Part shown: piece after piece, positions 38,442-48,002 of the stretch
How positions within the stretch are numbered: position 1 is the stretch's first letter
Layout: each line of letters begins with the position of its first letter
From: JAWSVE01 sp050789445
GTDB taxonomy: Bacteria; Pseudomonadota; Gammaproteobacteria; Pseudomonadales; Cellvibrionaceae
DNA length: 64,000 bases
Reading direction: 5' to 3'
Assembly (NCBI GenBank): GCA_050789445.1
Contig: JAILXR010000001.1
Location: 1,488,001 to 1,552,000, forward strand
The notes under the pieces: generated by a model
The model's database searches: none
What the model was told of the DNA's origin: nothing
What the model saw: only the letters and a program-made list of their open reading frames with translations
Position numbers and translations under genes: made by a program

Positions 38442-39602
38442 TTAACCGTAAATAATTTTTTCTCGCTTCAATTGCCTAACTGTCACAATCGCCAACAATA
38501 AAGATAACCCGATTGAAACAAAGAACGAACCAAAGTAGTTTTTAAAGTCTGAATACCCCACCGATAAAATATCTTCCATGAGCATTTGCGTGCTCATCAC
38601 AGGAACCCAGTATTGCCAATCATTCGCCACATCAGACCAAATAACGTAATAGCCCACCATGATCGGCAAAACCATCAACAGACCGATATAGCTTTGGGCC
38701 TCTTTAAAACTTTTTGAAAATATCGACACGAACAACTGAAAAATAGTCGATATCATTACAAGAGGAATAGACACCGCTAAGATTGCACAGATGTTAAAGA
38801 ACGACAATTCACTGCGAATGCCCAATTTTTCAAGCGGCAACACAGGTAATAGGAAATACATTGAGAAACTCACAAATAAAATAACAACAGTGGTCACGGC
38901 CATCGCTGTCCCCCATTTGCCAATGAGGATCGACCAACGTGAAACAGGGCTCAACAACAAAGGCTCTAACGATTTCTTTTCTCTTTCGCCCGCCATCATG
39001 TCAATTGATACACCCGTGCTGCTGGTAAAAATTGTGAACGTTAAAATAAGTGCAACAACACTGAAAATCATTCCAGACCCTGTTTTTTCTTTTGCTACAT
39101 CACTATCTTCAACGACAACAGGTGTCATGATATTGGGAGAAACCCCTCGCGTTAATAATCTTAAAGCGCCTATTTGCGAAGACCACTGTTGAACAGCATA
39201 TTTAATGTTCATGACCTTACTCATCACATCTTTTCTGGACCGGTCATAAATCAATTCTAGAGTCGCGGGTTTTAATGCATCAAATTTTTCAGAGAAGTCA
39301 TCGGGTACCACTAAGACAAAATCGAGCGTGCCATTTTTAACTCGCTCGATTGCATCTTCTGAAGCAGTTCTGGTATTAATTCCTCGCTCTTCAAGCCAGT
39401 CGACAATAGGAATTGCATTTTCAGCGCCGTAAATAGGCAGAGAAAAACCTTCACCACTTTTTTGCATAAAGACCATGAACTGAACCATAGCGGCTATAAC
39501 GACTAAATTAATAATGGGGACTATGAAAATTGTGGACAAAGCGCGCTTATCTCTTAATGCGTCCAATAATTCTTTGCGTAATACTGTTATTATTTTTTTC
39601 AT
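38442..39602 (-). CDS. ABC-2 type transporter permease (NatB-like)
   Basis: A 386-residue membrane protein with an N-terminal helix, a large extracytoplasmic domain (about 45-175) and five or six C-terminal helices. GEREKKSLEPLLLSPVSRWSI near residue 210 is the conserved cytoplasmic motif of NatB/ABC-2 permeases. It is coupled to the ATPase gene by an ATGA overlap. NatAB systems export sodium or other small molecules, but the substrate here cannot be stated. Confidence 0.88.
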   Translation of the reverse strand: MKKIITVLRKELLDALRDKRALSTIFIVPIINLVVIAAMVQFMVFMQKSGEGFSLPIYGAENAIPIVDWLEERGINTRTASEDAIERVKNGTLDFVLVVPDDFSEKFDALKPATLELIYDRSRKDVMSKVMNIKYAVQQWSSQIGALRLLTRGVSPNIMTPVVVEDSDVAKEKTGSGMIFSVVALILTFTIFTSSTGVSIDMMAGEREKKSLEPLLLSPVSRWSILIGKWGTAMAVTTVVILFVSFSMYFLLPVLPLEKLGIRSELSFFNICAILAVSIPLVMISTIFQLFVSIFSKSFKEAQSYIGLLMVLPIMVGYYVIWSDVANDWQYWVPVMSTQMLMEDILSVGYSDFKNYFGSFFVSIGLSLLLAIVTVRQLKREKIIYG

Positions 39603-40342
39603 CCTGCTACCCCAACAACTTCATCTTTGTCATAAGCCAGCTGAACAAATGCGTCTTCAAATGTTTCTGTATTCGTTTGCGATTTTAATTCTGGCAATGT
39701 GCCCGATGCTATAACTCGGCCCTTCGCAACAACAATTGCTCTATCACACAAGTGATCAACCTCGTGCATTAAATGACTGGAAAAAACTATAACTTTACCC
39801 TGTTCTTTTAATGCTAATAACAATCCGCGAACCGCTCGTGTTGTTAAAACATCCAAACCGTTTGTGGGCTCATCCAGCAAAATATAATCAGGATCATGGA
39901 TAATTGCCCGAGCAAGAGCGACTTTCGTTTTTTCGCCATGAGAAAAACCATCGACTCTTCGATCAATGATGTCATGCATATGTAACAGATTAATTAAGTA
40001 ATTTATTCTCTCATTCAGTTTATTTTTCGTTACGCCATGTAGCTCACCAAAATAACGGATGTTTTCTCTTGCCGTTAACCTCGCGTACAAACCACCGCCA
40101 TCGGGCATCACACCTAACAGACGTTGAACGACTTGCGGTTGTGATGCAACATCAACACCGCCAATGGTGACTTCGCCCGACGTTTGCTTTACCAAACCAG
40201 AGACGATGCGCATGGTTGTTGTTTTGCCCGCGCCATTCGGCCCTAACAAGCCAACTATTTCACTAGACTTAATGGAAAATGACACATTCTCGACAGCAAC
40301 TATTTTCCCAAATTTTTTATGGAGCGAATTTATTTCAATCAT
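39599..40342 (-). CDS. ABC transporter ATP-binding protein (NatA-like)
   Basis: A 247-residue ATPase with Walker A GPNGAGKTT, the signature FSHGEKTKVALARA (a normal variant of LSGGQ in this subgroup), Walker B YILLDEPTNGLD and the switch histidine in SSHLMHEVDHL. It overlaps the hydrolase gene before it and the permease gene after it by four bases each (ATGA), so the three genes form a tight operon. Confidence 0.92.
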   Translation of the reverse strand: MIEINSLHKKFGKIVAVENVSFSIKSSEIVGLLGPNGAGKTTTMRIVSGLVKQTSGEVTIGGVDVASQPQVVQRLLGVMPDGGGLYARLTARENIRYFGELHGVTKNKLNERINYLINLLHMHDIIDRRVDGFSHGEKTKVALARAIIHDPDYILLDEPTNGLDVLTTRAVRGLLLALKEQGKVIVFSSHLMHEVDHLCDRAIVVAKGRVIASGTLPELKSQTNTETFEDAFVQLAYDKDEVVGVAG

Positions 40343-41985
40343 CGTTTCTTTCCTCCAGGGTTAACGTTCAACGCAGGAGGTTCAAATTCTTGCCCACTAT
40401 CTCTATCTTTTTTCTCCTCTGACCCTATGTTATCAAATTGCATTTCTGGTCCAGCAGCAGAAATAAAAGGAGCTAAGGGTTTTATTTTTTCAACACAGGA
40501 ATCATCGACTGCCTCAAGAGAAGCTGAATTTATAAAATCATTAATAATGTCAGGAACACAACCAGAAAAACTGCCCCCATGATGCGTACCAGGGACGACT
40601 ATATGTTGACTATTACTTAATGTTTCAGCCGCTTTGTCTCCCCAATAGGGAGGCGTCACCGGATCTAGCTCACCCGATACAATCAATGTTGGCAAATCAG
40701 ATTCTACTGGGGAGAGATAATTTTCTGGTAGCTTTCCCTTCGGCCAAAACTGGCAAACATCTTCCATCGGCTCTATCAAATTCAATTGCAATAAGCTTTC
40801 GGAGGAATCTTTATATGATGCGACTTGAATCGAATCTTCATTAGAAACTTGCGAAACGTCCTCTGCACACAAAATGGTGTACTGCATACCAACACTCATG
40901 CCTCCCATTGAATTTTCAGATGAAGCCAATAAAACAGATAAAGCACGATAATCTTTTTTATCCATCGCACTAATCATCCAAGGAACAACTGAACTCATTT
41001 CTCGAGAATACAGTGCAAGCCTTAGATAGCTCGCCAAAATTTCACCATTTAAAAAAACTTCAATGTCTTTTTGTGTTGAAGGGTGACGTATCGAAATTTT
41101 TTCTGGATTTTCATCCAATCTTTTAATTAAATTTTTAGTGATACTCTCAAGATCACCAAACTCTTTATGGCAAGCATCGTTATTTACACAGTGATTTAAA
41201 AGGCGAGCTAATGCTTCGTCTGCATCTGATAAAAAATATTGGGGAATGTTCATACCGATAGGAGCGACACCATCAAGCACAGCAGTACGAACAGTTTCCG
41301 GATGGCGGCGCATATAAACTAAAGCCGCACGAGTACCATAAGAAGCGCCCCAAACATTTATTTTTTCATAGCCTAAAGCTTTGCGCACGTCATTAACATC
41401 GTCCATTGCATAGGGTGTTGTATAAAAAGATAAATCAGCGTCATAACTTTTAAGACACTCTTTTAACATTTGGCTTTGAAGCTCCATGCTTTCTTCATAG
41501 CTCAGATCGTAATCCATTTCATCTTCCGGTTCACAATCTAGTGGATTTGATTTTCCCGTTCCTCTCTGATCAATAAAAACAATATCTCTTTTTTGGTTTA
41601 TTTTTCTTATCAAAGGTAAAACCGCTGGAATGACTTCTGTCGCCGCTTGGCCTGGACCACCTGCGAAAATAAATAACGGATCTGATTCAGAGCGAGAAGA
41701 TATAGAGGGAAGCCGAGCGATATTAAGATGAATTTTTCGACCATTAGAATTACCGGGGTTTTCGGCAACAGAATATTTACCACATTCTAAATTTCGTGCA
41801 AGACCACTAGGGTAATCTTCTTTATTACAGTCACCTAAACTAAACAAAGATGTAATATCATTTTTTGTTGGCGAAGCTTCATTTTCTATCGCCTCATCCG
41901 GAGAAGGCGTACAACCTAACGTTAAAAATAAAGCGGCCATAGACAAGCAAAGCAAAAGACCGCTACGTATAATTATTCTCAACAT
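40339..41985 (-). CDS. Lipoprotein alpha/beta-hydrolase, tripeptidyl/proline aminopeptidase-like
   Basis: A 548-residue protein. The N-terminal lipoprotein signal ends in LTLGC, so it should be lipid-anchored outside the cytoplasm. It has the alpha/beta-hydrolase fold with a TAP-like C-terminal domain: FVDQRGTGKSNPL (oxyanion region), nucleophile motif GASYGTRAAL, acid in SGELDPVTPP and histidine in GTHHGG. Such enzymes are related to Streptomyces tripeptidyl aminopeptidase and prolyl iminopeptidase. It is the first gene of an operon with NatA-like and NatB-like genes, which may mean that the transporter and the peptidase act on related molecules. Confidence 0.87.
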   Translation of the reverse strand: MLRIIIRSGLLLCLSMAALFLTLGCTPSPDEAIENEASPTKNDITSLFSLGDCNKEDYPSGLARNLECGKYSVAENPGNSNGRKIHLNIARLPSISSRSESDPLFIFAGGPGQAATEVIPAVLPLIRKINQKRDIVFIDQRGTGKSNPLDCEPEDEMDYDLSYEESMELQSQMLKECLKSYDADLSFYTTPYAMDDVNDVRKALGYEKINVWGASYGTRAALVYMRRHPETVRTAVLDGVAPIGMNIPQYFLSDADEALARLLNHCVNNDACHKEFGDLESITKNLIKRLDENPEKISIRHPSTQKDIEVFLNGEILASYLRLALYSREMSSVVPWMISAMDKKDYRALSVLLASSENSMGGMSVGMQYTILCAEDVSQVSNEDSIQVASYKDSSESLLQLNLIEPMEDVCQFWPKGKLPENYLSPVESDLPTLIVSGELDPVTPPYWGDKAAETLSNSQHIVVPGTHHGGSFSGCVPDIINDFINSASLEAVDDSCVEKIKPLAPFISAAGPEMQFDNIGSEEKKDRDSGQEFEPPALNVNPGGKKR

Positions 41986-42209
41986 TGGAATGTTATCCTC
42001 AACAAAAAAGAAACTACATTATTTGAAATTATGAAAGTAAAAGCCTGATAACTAATCGCGACTGTAAACCATATAAAATACTATATCTAGTGTGCTAAGC
42101 TTGGCGTCACAATCATTTCAATACGAAGAACAAATTACATCAACACTAAGTAATATAATCACCACTTAGTCACCCGTATTAGCTAAAAGCTATATTAAGG
42201 AGTGAAATT

Positions 42210-42833
42210 TTGACAACGATTCATCTTGTACGACATGGACAAACAAATTGGAATTTGGAAAAGCGAATTCAGGGTCAAACCGAATCGGAACTGACCGACC
42301 TAGGTCAACAACAGGCACGCGAAATCGGACAGATACTGAAAGATGTAAAATTTGACACTGCTTATTCAAGCAGCAGTATTCGTGCGCACAACACGGCGAA
42401 ACATATTCTTGAGCATCATGATCTGCCATTAAATATAAATGAGCAACTTCGTGAAATTTTCCTTGGCTCTTGGGAAGGCAATTTATACGATGACATGAAA
42501 ATTACTCACCCGGAACACCACCAGCATTTTTGGCAAGACCCATCACTATTCAATCTCCCAGGAGCAGAAAGCTTTTACGACATTCAAAACCGAGCGATAA
42601 AAGCTCTAGAATCTATTATTGAAAAAGAAAAAAACAAAACAATTCTTATTGTCAGCCACGGAATCTGGATTAAAGTCTTACTTTCTAAAATTGAAAACAA
42701 GCACTTAAAGGATTTATGGCTACCACCTAAAATGACAAACTGTTGCCACAGCATTATTGCCCACGATAATTCTGAACGATTCTCTCTCGATAATTTTTCC
42801 ATACAGCAATATGCCAATATGAAGGAATGGTAA
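42210..42833 (+). CDS. Histidine phosphatase (phosphoglycerate mutase-like) family protein
   Basis: A 207-residue protein. The catalytic motif LVRHGQTNWN at the N-terminus provides the phosphorylated histidine (His9), and VSHGIW near residue 145 supplies the second catalytic histidine. REIFLGSWEG is the typical glutamate-containing block. It starts with TTG, supported by AAGGAG seven bases upstream. Members dephosphorylate small phosphate esters such as alpha-ribazole phosphate or sugar phosphates. It is a single gene and its substrate is unknown. Confidence 0.88.
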   Translation: MTTIHLVRHGQTNWNLEKRIQGQTESELTDLGQQQAREIGQILKDVKFDTAYSSSSIRAHNTAKHILEHHDLPLNINEQLREIFLGSWEGNLYDDMKITHPEHHQHFWQDPSLFNLPGAESFYDIQNRAIKALESIIEKEKNKTILIVSHGIWIKVLLSKIENKHLKDLWLPPKMTNCCHSIIAHDNSERFSLDNFSIQQYANMKEW

Positions 42834-43137
42834 ACCTGCTCAAGAAACACAATCAAACAATTTGGAGATCACGCCTACTGTAGCCAATACCTACCTTTAT
42901 TTTTCTCAGACCGCCCAGTCATTCGACTAAAGTGATATTTCAGCTATATTGATAACCCTAAGGTTCTGGTTTTGAGCCAATTCGTATTACGATGAAAAAC
43001 AGTATTCATTAGGGTCTCATCCACTCATTGTAATGAGTTTTGAATACACATTTTTCTAACAAAATAGCTGCTTCGTTAAATTATATTGATAAAGATATTA
43101 ACGTCGAAGTTCGAATTTAGTTTGTTTGGGGGCATTA
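42834..43137. other. Intergenic region before maiA
   Basis: About 300 bases without an ORF or obvious regulatory structure. A GGGG ribosome site lies just before the maiA ATG. Confidence 0.4.
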
Positions 43138-43779
43138 ATGAAGTTGTATACGTTTTTCAGAAGTTCAGCCGCATACCGCGTACGAATCGCGCTGAACCTT
43201 AAAGGACTTGATTACGAAGCAATACCTGTAAATCTCATTGAGGACGGTGGAAAACAACACGAAGAAAGTTTTCATGAAATTAACCCTCAAGAATTAATAC
43301 CTGCGCTAGTCGAAGATGGTGAAAGCTACACCCAATCACTAGCGATCATTGAATACCTCGAAGAACAAAATCCAGAAATTCCTTTAATGCCAGAATCACC
43401 TCGTGATCGCGCGCTGGTTCGCGCTATGGCTCTAACGATTGCTTGCGATATTCATCCTTTAAATAATTTACGTGTTTTAAATTATTTAAAGGATGAATTA
43501 GGACAAGACGAAGATGCCGTCAACAAATGGTACACGCATTGGGTTACGCTGAGCTTTAAAAGCCTAGAAGAACAAATTAGCGTCCACGGTGGCGACTATT
43601 GTTTTGGCAACACGATTACTATTGCTGATGTCTTTTTAATTCCGCAAATAGCAAACGCAAAGCGTTTTAAAATTGATTTATCTCCTTACCCAAAACTTTG
43701 CACGATTGACAAAGCTTTATCTGAACATCCTGCTTTCCAAGCTGCCGCGCCAGAAAACCAACCCGATGCGCCAGAATAG
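43138..43779 (+). CDS. maiA: Maleylacetoacetate isomerase (zeta-class GST)
   Basis: A 213-residue zeta-class glutathione transferase. The glutathione-activating motif SSAAYRVRIALNLKG (about residues 9-23) with conserved SSxxxxR is diagnostic, as are the INPQELIPAL cis-proline loop and the QSLAIIEYL segment. It isomerises maleylacetoacetate to fumarylacetoacetate in tyrosine/homogentisate degradation, or maleylpyruvate in gentisate degradation. No other genes of these pathways lie nearby. The ATG at 43138 is preceded by GGGGG six bases upstream; the in-frame TTG at 43126 is less likely. Confidence 0.92.
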   Translation: MKLYTFFRSSAAYRVRIALNLKGLDYEAIPVNLIEDGGKQHEESFHEINPQELIPALVEDGESYTQSLAIIEYLEEQNPEIPLMPESPRDRALVRAMALTIACDIHPLNNLRVLNYLKDELGQDEDAVNKWYTHWVTLSFKSLEEQISVHGGDYCFGNTITIADVFLIPQIANAKRFKIDLSPYPKLCTIDKALSEHPAFQAAAPENQPDAPE

Positions 43780-43827
43780 TTAACTGATTTCACATTTCAT
43801 TGTGCAAAAACTAAAGGCTAAAAACCA

Positions 43828-43860
43828 AAGGCTGGTCATTTTAACATGGCCAGCCTTTTT
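43828..43860 (+). terminator. Rho-independent terminator after maiA
   Basis: AAGGCTGGTCAT pairs with ATGGCCAGCCTT (one G-T pair) around a six-base loop, followed by TTTTT. It lies about 48 bases after the maiA stop. Confidence 0.88.
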
Positions 43861-43931
43861 AGCTTTTAAGTCGCTATCTATTTTTAAACAAAAAAATGTA
43901 AACGATAATTTGAGATACGAATTTTAAGTAA

Positions 43932-46445
43932 TCAGCTTTCTATTCCACGTAACACCAGTGCTGGTGGAGAAGTCACTACTTTCCGACAACTCAAAAGACC
44001 AAGTAATCCAATGGAAATTGTCCCAAGCGTGATTCCAATAAACCAAAGCGCATAGTGCGGCTGCATAGGAACATCCAATAACCACTTTTGAAGCCCGAGC
44101 AAAAAAACTTCCGAGCTAATAACCGCTAAAATTCCCGCGAAGAAACCGAGCAAAGAAAACTCAGCCCAAATACTACCTAGAATCACTTTTCTTGAACTAC
44201 CGAGCGCACGAATCAATCCAGCTTCTTGTAAGCGCGTTTCCATGCTCGAATTAACAGCCGCTAACAACACCATAAAACCGCCAAAAATAACGAGCCATAA
44301 TACCAATTCCACCCCCCTACTCACTTGATCAACAATACTTCTAATTTGATTCAAGATTTTATCGAACTCAAAAACAACAATAGTGGGATGTTTGATCAAT
44401 AGATCATTCAAAAATAATTTTTCTGATGGCTCTAAAAACACATCGGTTCTAAAGGTCGGCTGAAAACTATCGAAGATGCCTGGCTCTGCGAGAAAAATAT
44501 ACCATTCAAATGAATCACGATTCACAGATCGTAAACTGTCCACTACAACATCAGCACTTAGTCCTCCAACACTAAAACCTAAAACATCTCCAACATGAAT
44601 ATCTAACCGTTTAGCAACTTCAACCTCAACGGAAACTCCTCCTAACGATGATTCATCAATAGTTTTTGAATCCACTGACCACCACTGCCCTTCAACAACC
44701 TCATTATCTTCTGGAAGCTCAGTACGCCAACTCAGCATTAATTCACGCTTAAGAACACCGTTCTCTTCTTTTTGTTTTTCTGTTGGCTCATCGCCATTAA
44801 TCGTTACCAGCCGGGCACGCAACATAGGAGAAAAATTAGGCTCATCAAAATTATTTTTAACAAGCAAATTACTGATTGACTCACGCTCGTAAGGAGCGAC
44901 GTTTAACAAAATATGATTTGGTGCATCCTCCGGCAACCTTACCTGCCACTCATCAATTAAGCTTGTTCGTATGGTCGTTAACGTCAACAACAACATAATT
45001 GCCGTTGCGAACACAAGAATTTGCACTGCAGTTTGCCCTGGGTTTCGCTGTAAGCTCGCGAGTGCCAATCGCCAAATGTTTCCCGCCCTGTTACCCGCTT
45101 TTTTCCCCAACGCTAACAACCCGTGAGCAATACCTAAGGAAACAGCAATAATGCTGACCAGACTAAAAAAGACAGTAACCGTTAAGCCAACATTTCTACT
45201 GTAAATAAAGATAAGAATAAGCATCGCCAACAAACCTAATCCTGCTTGTAAGTTTGTGCGAAGAGAATTAACGCTAAGCTCGCGCCGAAGAATTTTGATG
45301 GGCGGTATTTTAGGTAAATGCCACAAAGGCGGTAAGGCAAAAAATAAAACGCACATAAAACCTGTAAAAACACCCATTTCGTAAGCCTGAAAACTCGCGT
45401 TTCCTAAGGCTACGGGAAATAATGCCGATAGCGTCATAGACACTAAACGCTGGACTATTTCGCCAAGCGCTAAACCAATCAGTGATGCAAAAAACGCAAG
45501 TAACATTAGCTGAAGAAAATAAAGCGTCCGAATCCTGCTTGCACTGGCTCCTAAACTTTTCATCAATGCAACTTGATCGATATGTCTATTGGCAAAATGT
45601 TGCGCTGCAATTGCAATCGCTACTCCTGCTAATAACACACCCACGATACCGGCTAATAATAAAAAACGTTTCCCTCGATCCAAAGCATTAGCTAATTGTT
45701 GTTGCGATGATTCCAAATCGATTAAACGTTGATGATCATTTAATTCGGGCGTTAACCATTCAACAAAATCGTCCAGTTGAGATTTTGTTCCACCTAACAA
45801 CCAACGATAGGTCACGCGACTCCCAGGCTGAATGACATTCGTAGAGGCAAGATCCTCCAGATTCATCATCAATCGCGGCCCCATCATGCCTAGAGCATCA
45901 CCACGGTCAGGCTCATTAATAATAACCTTCGTCATCGTCAAGCGTTTATCGCCAACTTGAACCTCGTCACCAATAGACGCTTGCAACAGCGGTAGTAAAC
46001 GAGAATCTACCCATGCAGTTCCTGGTGACGGAACCCCACTCGCATCGGTAATTGTTTTGTCATCAACGGCAAATGGTTGATCACTGACTTCTATTTTTCC
46101 CAGTAATGGATAAGAAGAATTAACCGCTTTGACAGAGGATAGATTCATTTCTTCGCCAGAAAAAACCATCGAGACAAACTCTGTTGTTTGCGCTTGCTGC
46201 ATGGATTCGATATCAGCGGAGGTAAACCATTCGGTAGGGATAGGCTGAGAACTTTCGACAACCCGATCAGCACCTAAAAATGTAGCGCTTTCTTTTATAA
46301 GAGAAGATTCAAGACGATCTGTAAAAACACTAATCGCCGTGACGATAGCGACAGCAATGACTAATGCGCCCGCAAGAATTTTTATTTCTCCGCTTCGCCA
46401 ATTACGCCACAATAATTTAAAAGAAAGAGATAAGAGTGCCGTCAT
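43932..46445 (-). CDS. FtsX-like ABC transporter permease (YbbP type)
   Basis: An 837-residue inner-membrane protein with two FtsX modules. After an N-terminal helix (about 25-45) come a large periplasmic MacB-like domain, three helices (about 255-370), further helices (about 400-490), a second periplasmic domain and three C-terminal helices (about 715-825). The length and double-FtsX design match E. coli YbbP. Such systems act on the outer envelope or lipoproteins rather than as simple importers. Its start overlaps the ATPase stop by one base (TAATG). The usual neighbour tesA is absent. Confidence 0.9.
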   Translation of the reverse strand: MTALLSLSFKLLWRNWRSGEIKILAGALVIAVAIVTAISVFTDRLESSLIKESATFLGADRVVESSQPIPTEWFTSADIESMQQAQTTEFVSMVFSGEEMNLSSVKAVNSSYPLLGKIEVSDQPFAVDDKTITDASGVPSPGTAWVDSRLLPLLQASIGDEVQVGDKRLTMTKVIINEPDRGDALGMMGPRLMMNLEDLASTNVIQPGSRVTYRWLLGGTKSQLDDFVEWLTPELNDHQRLIDLESSQQQLANALDRGKRFLLLAGIVGVLLAGVAIAIAAQHFANRHIDQVALMKSLGASASRIRTLYFLQLMLLAFFASLIGLALGEIVQRLVSMTLSALFPVALGNASFQAYEMGVFTGFMCVLFFALPPLWHLPKIPPIKILRRELSVNSLRTNLQAGLGLLAMLILIFIYSRNVGLTVTVFFSLVSIIAVSLGIAHGLLALGKKAGNRAGNIWRLALASLQRNPGQTAVQILVFATAIMLLLTLTTIRTSLIDEWQVRLPEDAPNHILLNVAPYERESISNLLVKNNFDEPNFSPMLRARLVTINGDEPTEKQKEENGVLKRELMLSWRTELPEDNEVVEGQWWSVDSKTIDESSLGGVSVEVEVAKRLDIHVGDVLGFSVGGLSADVVVDSLRSVNRDSFEWYIFLAEPGIFDSFQPTFRTDVFLEPSEKLFLNDLLIKHPTIVVFEFDKILNQIRSIVDQVSRGVELVLWLVIFGGFMVLLAAVNSSMETRLQEAGLIRALGSSRKVILGSIWAEFSLLGFFAGILAVISSEVFLLGLQKWLLDVPMQPHYALWFIGITLGTISIGLLGLLSCRKVVTSPPALVLRGIES

Positions 46446-47176
46446 TATCTTTGCGTCACTTGTTGCTGGAGCGATGTTTCTTTTTCGGAAGAGGTTTTAC
46501 TGTCTACTGATGACGAGTGATGTATTACTTTTCCTGCTTCAAGTTCAATTTGATGCTGGCAGCGCTTTGCCAAACGATCTTCATGTGTCACTAATACTAA
46601 TGTTGTTTTTTGCTCGCTATTCAATTGAAATAATAAATCGATAATTTTCAAACCTGTTGCAGAATCCAAATTACCTGTTGGCTCATCTGCAAACAAAATT
46701 GTTGGCTCGCTCGCAAATGCACGAGCAATCGCGACGCGCTGTTGCTCACCACCCGACAACTGCTTAGGGTAATGATTGAGTCGATCAGACAAGCCAACAC
46801 GTTTTAAAAACGCTTCGCTTTTTTCTCGGGCATCTTTTTTACCATGAAGTTCTAAAGGCATCATGACATTTTCCAAAGCCGTTAACCCCGGCAATAGCTG
46901 GAAAGATTGAAAAACAAAGCCGACATATTTTGCACGAACTTCAGCACGCCCTTCTTCGTCCATTTGGGTGATATCTTCGTTTTGCAACAACACACTGCCA
47001 GCAGAGGGAACATCTAACCCAGCAAGAATTCCCAGAAGGGTTGATTTCCCCGAACCTGAAGCACCAACAATCGCTAAGCTTTCTCCTTGATCTATCGATA
47101 GAGACACATCATTTAAAATGACAAGTTGGCCTTCTGTTGTTCTTACAACCTTTTCAATGTGGCGTGCTTCCAACAT
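46445..47176 (-). CDS. ABC transporter ATP-binding protein (YbbA/LolD type)
   Basis: A 243-residue ATPase of the MacB/LolD family. Walker A is GASGSGKST, the signature is LSGGEQQRVAIARA, Walker B ends in FADEPTGNLD, and the switch histidine is in VTHEDRLA. It partners with the large FtsX-like permease directly downstream (one-base overlap). It powers an envelope process of unknown substrate. Confidence 0.93.
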   Translation of the reverse strand: MLEARHIEKVVRTTEGQLVILNDVSLSIDQGESLAIVGASGSGKSTLLGILAGLDVPSAGSVLLQNEDITQMDEEGRAEVRAKYVGFVFQSFQLLPGLTALENVMMPLELHGKKDAREKSEAFLKRVGLSDRLNHYPKQLSGGEQQRVAIARAFASEPTILFADEPTGNLDSATGLKIIDLLFQLNSEQKTTLVLVTHEDRLAKRCQHQIELEAGKVIHHSSSVDSKTSSEKETSLQQQVTQR

Positions 47177-47469
47177 AGAATTTCTTTCCTAAAATTTAAC
47201 GCTTATTGATTTTTATAGCTCACCATCAACTTCATTGACTTACAAACATAACTATAAAACATATACGTATCAGCCTAGAATAAGTTTACTGGTAACTGAA
47301 GGAAACAATAGATTAACAAGGTAAACAAATGTTTATTTTTTAGCTAGAAGATAAAAAAGAGAGTGATACGTATATTTACAGCTCTAGATGGTCATTCACA
47401 GCCCAATACTATTCTGTTTATTATGTCATTTTCAGATTGGGGCTTTTCTCAAAAGTGAACCTTTGATCA

Positions 47470-47952
47470 TTAATCTCGAAAATTTGTAAATTGTACGGGC
47501 ATGCTCAGGTCTTCTGCTTTTAGCAATTGAATCGCTTGCTGAAGATCATCTCTTTTTTTACCCGTGACTCTCACTTGATCGCCTTGTATTTGAGATTGTA
47601 CTTTGATTTTGGCTTCTTTGATTCGCTTTACTATCTTGCGACACAAATCGCTATCTAAACCTGTTCTCACGACAACCTCTTGTTTCACTTGCTTACCTGA
47701 AGCATAAGGTTCTTCTTCATCTAAACAGGCTATATCTATCCCATTTTTATGTAATGCAGATTTCAATATATCTAGCATTTGCTCTACTTGAAATTCGGCA
47801 TCCGCAACAATCAAAACCTGAAAATCTTTTCGTTCAAATTTTGCATCGACACCCTTAAAATCAAATCGAGTAGTTACTACACGATTTGCTTGGTCTACCG
47901 CATTAGTGAGTACATGCTTGTCTACTTCAGACACCACATCAAAAGATGGCAT
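47470..47952 (-). CDS. yajQ: YajQ family nucleotide-binding protein
   Basis: A 160-residue cytoplasmic protein, the standard length of the family. MPSFDVVSEVDKHVLTNAVDQANR at the start is split by convention as MPSFDVVSEVD plus the following helix, and TRFDFKG and the terminal PVQFTNFRD are invariant family blocks. Relatives in Xanthomonas bind cyclic di-GMP and act with transcription regulators. A good ribosome site (GGAGAG) precedes the ATG. A possible link to the diguanylate cyclase at 24448 is speculative. Confidence 0.95.
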   Translation of the reverse strand: MPSFDVVSEVDKHVLTNAVDQANRVVTTRFDFKGVDAKFERKDFQVLIVADAEFQVEQMLDILKSALHKNGIDIACLDEEEPYASGKQVKQEVVVRTGLDSDLCRKIVKRIKEAKIKVQSQIQGDQVRVTGKKRDDLQQAIQLLKAEDLSMPVQFTNFRD

Positions 47953-48002
47953 CGCTCTCTCCTATCTCGGACCACTAAAACTCATCAAGACAACAATGAC
48001 AA

